A stretch of DNA of 64,000 nt from the NCBI GenBank assembly GCA_029864565.1, contig JAOTTD010000006.1, forward strand, positions 1-64,000, in the 5' to 3' direction. This document shows, piece after piece, positions 16,620-25,247 of the stretch. The stretch comes from Thermoplasmata archaeon. Its GTDB lineage: Archaea; Thermoplasmatota; Thermoplasmata; UBA10834. How positions within the stretch are numbered: the first letter of the stretch is position 1; every line of letters begins with the position of its first letter. The translations under genes were made by a program, and so were the position numbers. The notes beneath the pieces were generated by a model that was given only the letters and a program-made list of their open reading frames with translations, searched no databases and was not told the DNA's origin.

Positions 16620-17927
16620 ATGGTGATTCCAATGAACCTACGTTACAACGAAACGGCTCTTTATCCAATCCAGATGGACGAGGAATTCGCTGATTTGGAT
16701 GCAGCCGCGAGCGACAGGAAGACGCTGGGAGATGTGCGTTTGGTCGATACGACCTGCAGGGACGGCGAACAGATGCCCGGCATCTCGTTCAACGTTGAAG
16801 AGAAGTTGGAGATCGCGCGCATGCTGGACGACATGGGCGTGGAGCAACTCGAGACATTCGCCACCTATAACGAAAGCGACAGGAGGTGTGCCCGACTTCT
16901 TGCCCAGAGGCGTCGCGACATCTCCATAATGGGATGGAACCGAATGGTCAATAAGGACGTCGAGGACTCCATCACCAGCAACATCGATGCAGTGTCCGTC
17001 TCAACCGACACATCCGACCTGGCGCTTGAGCAGAAACTAAAGATGTCCAGGGAGAAACAGATCGAGAAGCTGATCGACTGCGTCGAGTTCGCAAAATCTC
17101 ACGGCTTGTACGTTTGTTTTAACGCAGGGGATGCGACCAGGACCGATGTGGACTACCTCGTGAGGTTCGCCCAAGCCGGGAAGGACGCCGGGGCAGACAG
17201 ATTCAGGATATGCGACACGGTCGGCGTGCTCACTCCGTCCGCGTCATCGAAGCTCATAGGCACGGTCATGTCAAACGTGGACATCGATGTCGAGTTCCAC
17301 GCGCACAACGACTTCGGACTGGCAGTCGCAAATGCCCTGGCCGCGTGTGAGGCGGCTGCGCCCTTCGAGAACAGAGCCCTTTGGGTATCGACCACTATTA
17401 ACGGCCTCGGGGAGAGGGCGGGGAACGTCCCACTCGAGGTGCTCGTCATGAACCTGCACACTCACTACGGCGTCGACAAGTACGAGACGAAGAAGATTCT
17501 CACTCTGTCGAAACTCGTGGAGGCAGCGTCGGGCCAGACGATACCGCTCAACTATCCTGTCGTCGGCGGGAATGTGTTCACCCACAAGTCGGGAATCCAT
17601 GTCGATGGTGTGTTGAAGAATCCGAAGCTGTACGAAGCGATAGACCCTGAGAAGATAGGCGCTGTCCGGAAGATAGCGCTGGGAAAACACTCGGGGAAGG
17701 CCGCTATCAAGCACAAGTTGGATCAGATGAACCTCATTGCAGGCGCGGAGAAGATAGAGATTCTCAGGCTGGAGATCAACAAGATCGCCGAAAACAGGAA
17801 ATCGGACCTTTCCGATGACGATTTCATGAATTTGTACAACAGGGTGGCAGGCTCACCCGAGATGTCTAAGAAGACCATTGTAGGAGACGCTGGACTGCTC
17901 GGTGGCGGCAAATCGTCGGGTCACTGA
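16620..17927 (+). CDS. Homocitrate synthase / Re-citrate synthase-like DRE-TIM metallolyase
   Basis: 435 residues from the ATG at 16620 (another in-frame ATG at 16632). The metal-binding DRE-TIM signature appears as VDTTCRDGEQMPG and the second signature as FHAHNDFGLAVANALAA and TINGLGERAGN. HKSGIHVDG follows. The family condenses acetyl-CoA with a 2-oxoacid. There is no long C-terminal LeuA allosteric domain. Downstream are two aconitase-family subunits and an isocitrate-dehydrogenase-like enzyme, so the likely reaction is acetyl-CoA plus oxaloacetate (Re-citrate synthase) or plus 2-oxoglutarate (homocitrate synthase). Isopropylmalate or citramalate synthase is less likely given the dehydrogenase type. 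Specificity cannot be fixed by eye. Confidence 0.8.
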   Translation: MVIPMNLRYNETALYPIQMDEEFADLDAAASDRKTLGDVRLVDTTCRDGEQMPGISFNVEEKLEIARMLDDMGVEQLETFATYNESDRRCARLLAQRRRDISIMGWNRMVNKDVEDSITSNIDAVSVSTDTSDLALEQKLKMSREKQIEKLIDCVEFAKSHGLYVCFNAGDATRTDVDYLVRFAQAGKDAGADRFRICDTVGVLTPSASSKLIGTVMSNVDIDVEFHAHNDFGLAVANALAACEAAAPFENRALWVSTTINGLGERAGNVPLEVLVMNLHTHYGVDKYETKKILTLSKLVEAASGQTIPLNYPVVGGNVFTHKSGIHVDGVLKNPKLYEAIDPEKIGAVRKIALGKHSGKAAIKHKLDQMNLIAGAEKIEILRLEINKIAENRKSDLSDDDFMNLYNRVAGSPEMSKKTIVGDAGLLGGGKSSGH

Positions 17928-17939
17928 GGAGGCCAGTCA

Positions 17940-19193
17940 ATGGGCAAGACGATCGTCGAGAAGATATTATCATACAATTCGTGCTCCGATTGTTGGGCCG
18001 GCGACGTAGTCGTCGCTTCCGTGGATTACTGCATGGCTCAAGATGGGACAAGCAAGCTTATGATTGGCGATCTGGACACTCTGGGATTCGAGACACCGAA
18101 GACAAGGAATGGTATGGCGGTGGTTCTGGACCACAGTTCGCCGAGCCCGTCAGCAGAGGTATCGAGAATACACGGGGAGATTCGTCGGTTCGCCAACAAT
18201 CATGGCATCACCGTCCACGACGTGGGCGACGGCGTGTGCCATCAGCTTGTGCCAGAGTCCGGTCTCATACTCCCGGGCAACCTTGTGGTCGGGGCGGACT
18301 CGCATACCTGCACTTATGGCGCTCTCAACCTTTGCTCCACCGGATTAGGCTCAGCGGATGTCGCCGCCGCCGCCCATACGGGCAAGTTGTGGTTCAGGGT
18401 ACCAGAGACGCACAAGATACGGATAGATGGGTCCCTCGGAAAGTGCACTGGTGCGAAGGACTTGATATTGGCTCTGATCGGCGGGATCGGCGCAGACGGC
18501 GCAACATACAAATCGACCGAGTTCTGCGGGGAGACGATATCATCGATGAGCATGGACGGCAGGATGACCATGGCGAACATGGTAGTGGAGATGGGCGCGA
18601 AGTTCGGCCCATTTCCATATGATGGCGTGACTGCCAGCTGGTACAAGTCCATCGGCATCACCTCCGATGGCGGTGTCGACAGCGATGACGATGCTCAATT
18701 CGAGAAGGGAATGGACGTCGACGCCTCAGATGTTGTCCCGAAGGTCGCCGCCCCGCACCGGGTGGACAACGTGAGCGATGTGTCCGAGTATTCGGGTGTT
18801 GAGGTTCAGCAGGCGTTCCTGGGAACGTGCACGAATGGGCGTCTCGAAGATCTCACCGTCGCGGCGAAGATGCTCAAGGGAAGGCATGTGAGCCGGGGAG
18901 TTAGAATGATCGTGGCGCCAGCATCCCGGCGAATACTCATCGAGGCTGTGAAGGCGGGGGTCGCAGAGTCGTTGTTGTCGGCGGGGGCGGTGATTGTAGT
19001 TCCAGGCTGTGGCCCCTGCGTAGGCACGCACGCGGGCGTTCCATCCGATGGCGAGAACGTCGTATCCACGGCCAACAGGAACTTCATGGGACGCATGGGC
19101 AACAACAAGGATGTGTCGATATACTTGGCATCTCCACAGACGGTCGCCGCGTCGGCGATTTGCGGGCGAATAACAGACCCGAGGGAATTGTGA
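17940..19193 (+). CDS. Aconitase-family dehydratase, large subunit (aconitase/homoaconitase/IPM isomerase)
   Basis: 417 residues, the length of LeuC/HacA-type two-subunit enzymes. It isomerises a tricarboxylic acid by dehydration and rehydration using a [4Fe-4S] cluster. Cluster cysteines are visible in LGTCTNGR and PGCGPCVGTHAG. The substrate region has VVGADSHTCTYGALN, where some family members have GAFATG; here it continues CSTGLGSADVAAA. It lies 12 bases after the synthase gene and 10 before the small subunit, clearly one operon. Its partner enzymes suggest citrate to isocitrate or homocitrate to homoisocitrate rather than leucine synthesis. Confidence 0.85.
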   Translation: MGKTIVEKILSYNSCSDCWAGDVVVASVDYCMAQDGTSKLMIGDLDTLGFETPKTRNGMAVVLDHSSPSPSAEVSRIHGEIRRFANNHGITVHDVGDGVCHQLVPESGLILPGNLVVGADSHTCTYGALNLCSTGLGSADVAAAAHTGKLWFRVPETHKIRIDGSLGKCTGAKDLILALIGGIGADGATYKSTEFCGETISSMSMDGRMTMANMVVEMGAKFGPFPYDGVTASWYKSIGITSDGGVDSDDDAQFEKGMDVDASDVVPKVAAPHRVDNVSDVSEYSGVEVQQAFLGTCTNGRLEDLTVAAKMLKGRHVSRGVRMIVAPASRRILIEAVKAGVAESLLSAGAVIVVPGCGPCVGTHAGVPSDGENVVSTANRNFMGRMGNNKDVSIYLASPQTVAASAICGRITDPREL

Positions 19194-19203
19194 GGTAACG
19201 GTC

Positions 19204-19710
19204 ATGAGATTGGAGGGGCGCGCTCACAGGTTCAAACCCAACGACGACATCAACACGGACTATATCATCTCGGGGAGGTACAAGTTCAAGATCAGCGACA
19301 TGGACGAGCTAGCGAAGCACGTGATGGAAGACATCTCTCCGGACTTCGCCATCAGAGTTCGAGAGGGAGATATGGTCATTGCGGGATACAACTTCGGCTG
19401 CGGTTCGAGTCGCGAGCAGGCGCCAAGAGCTTTGAAGGCTGCCGGAATCGCAGCGATTGTCGCGAAATCATACGCGAGGATATTCTATCGGAACTCGTTC
19501 AACATCGGCCTGCCGCTTGTCACATGTGACACTGACTGGATAATCGACGGGGAGGTCGTAACTGTCGACTTCGAGAACGGCAAGGTATCCGGAGCTGGTT
19601 CCGGAGGAAGCGCCGAATTCCGCCCTTTGCCCAAGACGATGCAAGTCCTTCTTGAGGACGGAGGACTGATTCCACATATCAAGAAGCATGGAGGTTTCTC
19701 CTTCGAATGA
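19204..19710 (+). CDS. Aconitase-family dehydratase, small subunit
   Basis: 168 residues, matching LeuD/HacB. Marks are DDINTDYII near the start, then the mobile specificity loop GRYKFKISD, then YNFGCGSSREQAP and AKSYARIFYRNSFNIGLP. In archaeal relatives the loop sequence separates isopropylmalate isomerase from homoaconitase (YLVY or YLRT-type, as I recall). Here it reads YKFK, like neither, so the substrate may differ, citrate being attractive. It forms the enzyme with the large subunit just upstream. Confidence 0.87.
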   Translation: MRLEGRAHRFKPNDDINTDYIISGRYKFKISDMDELAKHVMEDISPDFAIRVREGDMVIAGYNFGCGSSREQAPRALKAAGIAAIVAKSYARIFYRNSFNIGLPLVTCDTDWIIDGEVVTVDFENGKVSGAGSGGSAEFRPLPKTMQVLLEDGGLIPHIKKHGGFSFE

Positions 19711-19725
19711 TGGGAGGTGAGATGT

Positions 19726-20910
19726 ATGGGTGACATTGCCAAGGAGATCTTGATACCCTACATTCCAGGGGACGGAATTGGGCCAGACATCATGTCCGCG
19801 ACCGTGCGCGTCCTCGACGTTGCGATGAGGGCTGCAACTGCCGGAGGCGTGAAGCTTCACTGGGAGGAGGTGCTTGCCGGGGAGAAGGCGTTCAAGAAGA
19901 CGGGTTGCTGGCTGCCCGAAGAGACGCTATCGGTCATCGAGCAGCGAGGCGTCGCCATCAAAGGCCCATTGACCACACCTGTTGGTGGGGGCATACGCAG
20001 CCTCAACGTCACCATACGACAGTCCCTAGATTTGTACGCATCTGTCAGACCAGCGAGGCATTATGCTGGCGTTCCGAGTCCTGTCAAGCACCCAGAGAAG
20101 CTGAATGTCGTGATATTCCGTGAGAACACCGAGGACGTGTACAAAGGCATCGAATGGAAGAGGGGCTCAGAGGAGGCAAAAAGCCTCATCGCGTATCTAC
20201 GCTCCGAGTTTGGTGTGGAACTCGGATCTGACTGCGGACTCGGATTGAAGCCTATTTCGGAGTCAGCCACGAAACGCTTGGTTCGATCAGCCATGGAATA
20301 TGCAGTGCGCAAAGGCAGAAAAGTCGTGACTTTCGTTCACAAGGGCAACATAATGAAGCACACCGAGGGGGCGTTCAGGGAATGGGGCTACGAGTTGGTT
20401 CGAGATGAATTCTCAGACCACGTCGTGTTCGAGAGCGAAATGCCACAGAAGGATTTGGCCTCGATTCCGAAAGGCATGATAATGGTCAACGACAGAATCG
20501 CCGACAACATGCTTCAGCAGATACTGACTCGACCCGAGGAGTACTCGGTGCTCGTCGCGCCGAATCTGAACGGCGATTACCTGGCGGATGCATGCGCTGC
20601 ACAGGTCGGCGGACTGGGGTTCGCCCCCGGAGCGAACATAGGAGATGGCGTTGCGGTATTCGAACCCGTCCACGGCACTGCCCCCAAGTACGCAGGCAGG
20701 AACATTGCGAACCCTTGCGCCTTGATTCTGTCGGGGTCGATGATGCTCGAGTATCTGGGTTATACCAACGCGTCCTCGCTGGTTGAAAAGGCGGTCGAGG
20801 GCGCCTTGGCGCATGGCGTGATGACGAGGGACTTTGCGAAATTGGCGGGGTTGCAGTCACACGTCGGCACGAGTGAGTTCGCGGATGCAGTCATCGATAG
20901 GATGGCCTGA
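19726..20910 (+). CDS. icd: Isocitrate dehydrogenase-like (NADP-type) oxidative decarboxylase
   Basis: About 394 residues from the ATG at 19726 (an in-frame start at 19717 is also open; GGGAGGTGAG precedes 19726). It belongs to the isocitrate/isopropylmalate dehydrogenase family, and the details fit Icd: GPLTTPVGGGIRSLNVTIRQSLDLYASVRP with the substrate serine, PSPVKHPEK, FRENTEDVYKGIEW, VHKGNIMKHTEGAF, LNGDYLADACAAQVGG and HGTAPKYAG. The expected reaction is isocitrate plus NAD(P) to 2-oxoglutarate and CO2. It is the last gene of the four-gene operon. Its 3' end overlaps the convergent antiporter gene by 20 bases. Confidence 0.88.
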   Translation: MGDIAKEILIPYIPGDGIGPDIMSATVRVLDVAMRAATAGGVKLHWEEVLAGEKAFKKTGCWLPEETLSVIEQRGVAIKGPLTTPVGGGIRSLNVTIRQSLDLYASVRPARHYAGVPSPVKHPEKLNVVIFRENTEDVYKGIEWKRGSEEAKSLIAYLRSEFGVELGSDCGLGLKPISESATKRLVRSAMEYAVRKGRKVVTFVHKGNIMKHTEGAFREWGYELVRDEFSDHVVFESEMPQKDLASIPKGMIMVNDRIADNMLQQILTRPEEYSVLVAPNLNGDYLADACAAQVGGLGFAPGANIGDGVAVFEPVHGTAPKYAGRNIANPCALILSGSMMLEYLGYTNASSLVEKAVEGALAHGVMTRDFAKLAGLQSHVGTSEFADAVIDRMA

Positions 20911-22231
20911 GGTCTTCGATGTCATCGACATCCTTCTGCAGGTTGTTCATGAGGCTATCTCTCAAGTCGGTTCTCTGCTTTCGGTCGATCTTTCTCTCCG
21001 TCATGAAGCTGAATATCGTCGCGAGAAGAGTCGTTCCAAGAATGACGACCAGGGTGGTGTTGAGGAACAGAAGGCCAAGGTCATCGCTCCAAACATCCAA
21101 TCCAGCGAGCTGGACCGCAGGCAATGTTGCCAGGACCGCGGCTGCAAGTCCCCGAGGCATCAACGCGAAAACGGCAGACTCCTCTGATTTTTCGAGTTCT
21201 CCCATCCTGGAGGCCAAGCTCGCCGTCAGTTTCCTTGCCAGGACTGCGAGGCTGATGACGAATACGCCGACAACCAGATGCTCTGCGGTGAATGTGGAGA
21301 ACCTGAATGACAGCCCGAGATACACGAAGAAGAAGGTCCTGACGAAGAATGTGATCTCCGAGTGGAAGTAGTGGATATGCTCGTCGGAGAGAGTTGTAAG
21401 CGAGAGGGACGTTAGGCGCCTCTTCACGAAGCGACGGTTGCCCATGGCGAGGCCGAACGCGAGGGCAGCGACAGCCCCTGAACTGCTGATGGGTGGCAGT
21501 TCCACAACCGCCGCGATTATGAACAACGCTGCAACTGTGATCATGTAGGACAGAGGCTGGTTTCTGAGCTTCTCCAGCACAAAAAGCCATCCAATGCCCG
21601 CAGCAAACCCCACAGCTCCGCCGACCAAGAATTTAACCGACAACTCTCGGATGATCGCCCATATGCTGAACTCGTCGAGTTTTATGACAGAGATGAGGCT
21701 CAGAGTCGCGACTATGACGAGGACGTCCGTGATGACGCTCTCCATGATCAGCATCGTCTTCGTGCGTTCCTTTATCCTCATCCTCCTAGCGATGGGTATC
21801 ACGACAGCTCCAGTCGTACCGCCCACGATCGAGCCGAGGGCGAGTGCTACGAGGAAGTCTATGCCCATGATGAAGTGGAGAGATGCTCCCACCGCGAGCG
21901 CGAGAAGTACGAAGTTACTCACCGCGAGCAGGACTGAGATTTTCATCGACGCGGCGACGGTCTTCAGATCCAGCGAGAGTCCCCCGTCAAAGAGAATTAT
22001 CACGAGGGCCGCAGAGAGGAATATGTCCTTGAACCGGTCGATATCCGCCATGGCGTTGTAGGTGACTATGTCGAATCTGGTACCTAGTATCTCGGGGCCG
22101 ATAATCATGCCCAGAGCAATGAGCAGCAGGACATCGGGGATTCTGAACTTGTTGAAGATAGTGTTCCCAAAGAACCCGATGAATATGATAGAACCTATCG
22201 CCAGGAAGGCCGTTATCGTATCCGGTTCCAT
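20891..22231 (-). CDS. NhaP/KefB-type cation:proton antiporter (CPA superfamily)
   Basis: 446 residues with about 12 hydrophobic segments, an integral membrane protein exchanging Na+ or K+ for protons. The unwound-helix segment is GSIVGGTTGAVVIP, and the ion-binding helix has MESVITDVLVI. The canonical CPA1 pair is Asn-Asp and the CPA2 pair Asp-Asp; here the pair reads Thr-Asp, so stoichiometry and ion are uncertain. The C-terminal 25 residues are a short charged cytoplasmic tail (TERKIDRKQRTDL). No TrkA or universal-stress regulatory domain is fused. Confidence 0.85.
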   Translation of the reverse strand: MEPDTITAFLAIGSIIFIGFFGNTIFNKFRIPDVLLLIALGMIIGPEILGTRFDIVTYNAMADIDRFKDIFLSAALVIILFDGGLSLDLKTVAASMKISVLLAVSNFVLLALAVGASLHFIMGIDFLVALALGSIVGGTTGAVVIPIARRMRIKERTKTMLIMESVITDVLVIVATLSLISVIKLDEFSIWAIIRELSVKFLVGGAVGFAAGIGWLFVLEKLRNQPLSYMITVAALFIIAAVVELPPISSSGAVAALAFGLAMGNRRFVKRRLTSLSLTTLSDEHIHYFHSEITFFVRTFFFVYLGLSFRFSTFTAEHLVVGVFVISLAVLARKLTASLASRMGELEKSEESAVFALMPRGLAAAVLATLPAVQLAGLDVWSDDLGLLFLNTTLVVILGTTLLATIFSFMTERKIDRKQRTDLRDSLMNNLQKDVDDIEDLRPSYR

Positions 22232-22375
22232 CTACTCGCGCACCCCATCCATCTTAACGCCGCCAGCTAGGCAAAGATGCCCATCTGAGGTGAGCGGCGT
22301 CACTTTGAGATTGACCGGACACTATTTCATAATATTGTATGTAGAATTGGCCCAAAGCCGGCCCTTTAACTAATT

Positions 22376-22385
22376 GTTTATACGA
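22376..22385 (+). promoter_or_regulatory. TATA box of trxB (leaderless transcript)
   Basis: TTGTTTATAC is followed about 26 bases later by the ATG at 22408, so the mRNA is probably leaderless. Confidence 0.55.
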
Positions 22386-22407
22386 CCTTTGCGGATTTCC
22401 CTGTGCG

Positions 22408-23385
22408 ATGGCTATCACGGATGACACTGGTGGCTCCGGTGAGGCGAGTTCACATGGAGACTACGACCTCATTATCGTCGGAGCCGGTCCAGCGGGTCTG
22501 TCAGCGGGTATATATGCCCGGAGAGCGGGGCTGTCGTGCGTGATTCTCGAGAAGGGGGTGCCTGGCGGCCAGGTGCTGACCAGTCCAAAGATAGAGAACT
22601 ACCCCGGCTTCCAAGAGATCGAGGGCATGAAGTTGATGGAGGTCATGGCTGAGCACGCCCGGGCATATGTCGACATTCGCGAGGGCGAGGAAGTCATCCG
22701 AGTCACGAGAGTGGACGACCGGTTCGAGCTCGCCACAACGACCGGCAAGTTCTCCTCAAGGGCAATAATCCTGGCGACGGGATCGTACCACAGGCATCTC
22801 GGAGTCCCAGGAGAAAACAGACTCTCTGGACGGGGGGTGAGCTATTGTGCGACATGCGACGGATTCTTCTTCAAGAAGCGTGCTGTGGTCGTCGTGGGCG
22901 GCGGAAACACTGCGCTCACGGACGCCCTATATCTGCACTCCATAGGATGCACCGTCACAATCGTTCACAGGAGGGACGCGTTCAGGGCAGACAAGCATCT
23001 TCAGGACAGCATTTCTGAGAGAGGGGCGGAAGTTCTATTCGATACGGTCGTGGACGAGATCATGGGGGCAGAGGAGGTCGACGCCGTAAAGCTCAGGAAC
23101 GTCAAGACCGGCGCTGTCGACACGAAAGCTGTGAGCGGTGTCTTCGTAGCCGTGGGCGAGGTCCCGAGCAGCCAGCTTGCGGCTGAGCTCGGGGTTAAGA
23201 TGGATCCCGGAGGATTCGTCACGGTCGACATGTCGTTCAGGACCAACGTTCCATATGTCTACGCAGCCGGCGACGTCGCGGGAGGTATTAGACAGATTGT
23301 CGCCGCGGTCCATGGAGGCGCCGCTGCCGCGTTGTCAGCCTTCGAGGACTTGGCGAAGCCGTATTTCTCCCGCTACAGCGGATAA
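22408..23385 (+). CDS. trxB: Thioredoxin-disulfide reductase (FAD, CxxC)
   Basis: 325 residues. It passes electrons from NAD(P)H or reduced ferredoxin/F420 through FAD to thioredoxin. The FAD site is IIVGAGPAGLSAGIYARRAG and the redox-active pair is CATC near residues 147-150. The second dinucleotide fold is VVVVGGGNTALTDALYL followed by HRRDAFRADKH, and the FAD C-terminal motif is VYAAGDVAGG. The NADPH-binding HRRDxxRA motif is present in nearly standard form, so NADPH use is plausible. A thioredoxin that could be its substrate is encoded at 33785. Confidence 0.95.
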   Translation: MAITDDTGGSGEASSHGDYDLIIVGAGPAGLSAGIYARRAGLSCVILEKGVPGGQVLTSPKIENYPGFQEIEGMKLMEVMAEHARAYVDIREGEEVIRVTRVDDRFELATTTGKFSSRAIILATGSYHRHLGVPGENRLSGRGVSYCATCDGFFFKKRAVVVVGGGNTALTDALYLHSIGCTVTIVHRRDAFRADKHLQDSISERGAEVLFDTVVDEIMGAEEVDAVKLRNVKTGAVDTKAVSGVFVAVGEVPSSQLAAELGVKMDPGGFVTVDMSFRTNVPYVYAAGDVAGGIRQIVAAVHGGAAAALSAFEDLAKPYFSRYSG

Positions 23386-25179
23386 TCACTCCGCTATGCG
23401 CTTGTCTAGGAATCGCACGGATCTCTCGTACAGGTCTCTCAGGTTCTTTCGCTTACGCGGCCAGTGGCCCTCGTCCTTGTACTCGTGATACTCGTAGTCC
23501 TTCCCCATCTTCTCGAGCCTCCGCACGACCTCCCTTGTCTCCGTAGGCGGGCACCTCACATCGCGCGCGGACGCAGTAAGCAGGATCGGTGCTCTGAGGT
23601 TTTCCATGAAGTTTATAGGAGACCTATCCCAGTATAGCTCAGGGTTGTCCTTCGGATCTCCCATCTTGCTCAGGTCATACGCTTTGAGATAACCTCTCTC
23701 GCTCTCGAACTCTGTTACGCAATCGAAATAGCCAACGATTGACACTCCAGCGGCCCACATGTCAGGAGCCTTCGTAAGCGCAAGCATGCACAAATATCCG
23801 CCATAGCTCGCTCCCCAGAATCCCAACTTGTCCTCGTCCGCGAAGCCGGTTCTCACCAGATACCTTCCGCCGTGTATGACGTCTTTGAGGTCTCCTCCTC
23901 CAAGGTCCTTGTTGTGCAGGTGAAGAAACTCCCGGCCGTATCCAGTGGAGCCGCGGTAGTTGGGCAGGATCACCGAGAACCCCTTTATGACAAACATCTG
24001 GACGATCTGGTCCCAGAGGTTCAGCGACTGCATCTCTGGCCCTCCATGAGGTATCACAACCCCGCGTCCTGTGGGACCGCCTTTAGGAAGGAAGAGCATG
24101 GCCGATATCCGTCTTCCATCGAATGAACGATACTTAACGACTCTCGGCTGTGCGAACGCATGTGTTGGGAGGTCGGTGCTCTGAAACCTCGTCAGGCGCT
24201 TTGGTCTGCCTCTCCTGACGATGAACATCTCCTCCGGTCTCATGGATGATCCGTTGATGAAGACAATGCCCGAGTCATCAGGCAGCCAATGGTGGCTTCT
24301 CGAGACGCCGGTCTTGTTTGAGACCGTGTGCGTCCTACCTTTCTCCTTCACCTTGACGACTATGTTCGGATCCTCAACCTCCAGATAGGCCAGCTTCGCC
24401 CCATCACTGGACCACTGGGGGCTGTATTTGTCGTTCGCCGAGCGCGCCAACCAACGTTGTCTCCTGGTGACAATCTCTAGCATGCCTATGTCATTGGAGT
24501 CGTATTCGTTGGACACGAACAGCAGCTTTGAGCCATCGGCGGACCATTGCATGGGTTTGGCGCCGTAGCCCCAGATGCCGTAGTCGACGTTCTTCTTGGA
24601 CAGAATGCGCTTCGTCTTGCGGTTCAACGCGTCTACGGTCGAGATGTAGTCTCCATCGCTTATGCCTGCTCCATACGCGATTGTGCGCCCATCGGGAGAC
24701 CATGCGAATTCTCTGACGGGCAGTTCTTCGTCAGTGAGACGCGTAAGCTCTCCGCCCTCAGAGTCCACGACGTAGAGGTTCTCCATATCGTCCTTGCGGT
24801 TGGAGATGAACGCGATTCTCTTGCCATCGGGGGAGAACTGGGGGCTCTCGTTGTCAGCGACACTGTCCGTGACCTTCTTCGGATTCCTTCCATTGCCATC
24901 GACGACGAAAACATCGTAGTCTTCGTCCCCCTCGAAGTCCGCTTGATAAGCAATCCTCGTTCCGCATGGTGAGTATGTAGGAGACAGAAGGGCCTGATCT
25001 CCGGACATGATCCTCCTGATCTTCCCGTCCGTGAGGTTCATGATCGCGAGTTCGTAGTTGTGACCCTTGTTCACGGAACATACCGCTTTCGCGCCGTCCG
25101 GGTGTATGCTGTACTCCTGCACCTCTATGGCCTTGAACAGCCCAGAAGTGTTGACTCGGTCCACTCGTCTGGATGACAT
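23386..25179 (-). CDS. Prolyl oligopeptidase family serine peptidase (S9, acylaminoacyl-peptidase-like)
   Basis: 597 residues from the ATG at 25179; a longer in-frame start would add a low-complexity leader. The N-terminal 350 residues are a TolB/WD40-like beta-propeller with repeated SPDG/SADG units (FSPDGKRIAFIS, WSPDGRTIAY). The C-terminal 240 residues are an alpha/beta hydrolase. The catalytic triad is visible: Ser in GASYGG near residue 456, Asp in SARDVRCPP and His in KDEGHWPR. Such enzymes cut short peptides in the cytoplasm. Its start is 68 bases after the end of the upstream thioredoxin-like/GNAT-like gene, so the two may form an operon. Confidence 0.9.
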   Translation of the reverse strand: MSSRRVDRVNTSGLFKAIEVQEYSIHPDGAKAVCSVNKGHNYELAIMNLTDGKIRRIMSGDQALLSPTYSPCGTRIAYQADFEGDEDYDVFVVDGNGRNPKKVTDSVADNESPQFSPDGKRIAFISNRKDDMENLYVVDSEGGELTRLTDEELPVREFAWSPDGRTIAYGAGISDGDYISTVDALNRKTKRILSKKNVDYGIWGYGAKPMQWSADGSKLLFVSNEYDSNDIGMLEIVTRRQRWLARSANDKYSPQWSSDGAKLAYLEVEDPNIVVKVKEKGRTHTVSNKTGVSRSHHWLPDDSGIVFINGSSMRPEEMFIVRRGRPKRLTRFQSTDLPTHAFAQPRVVKYRSFDGRRISAMLFLPKGGPTGRGVVIPHGGPEMQSLNLWDQIVQMFVIKGFSVILPNYRGSTGYGREFLHLHNKDLGGGDLKDVIHGGRYLVRTGFADEDKLGFWGASYGGYLCMLALTKAPDMWAAGVSIVGYFDCVTEFESERGYLKAYDLSKMGDPKDNPELYWDRSPINFMENLRAPILLTASARDVRCPPTETREVVRRLEKMGKDYEYHEYKDEGHWPRKRKNLRDLYERSVRFLDKRIAE

Positions 25180-25247
25180 TTCAATCGACCCTGTTCGACG
25201 GAAGGCTCTCTTTCGATTTGAGACTTTTGGCCGGGCGGAAGCTGCGG

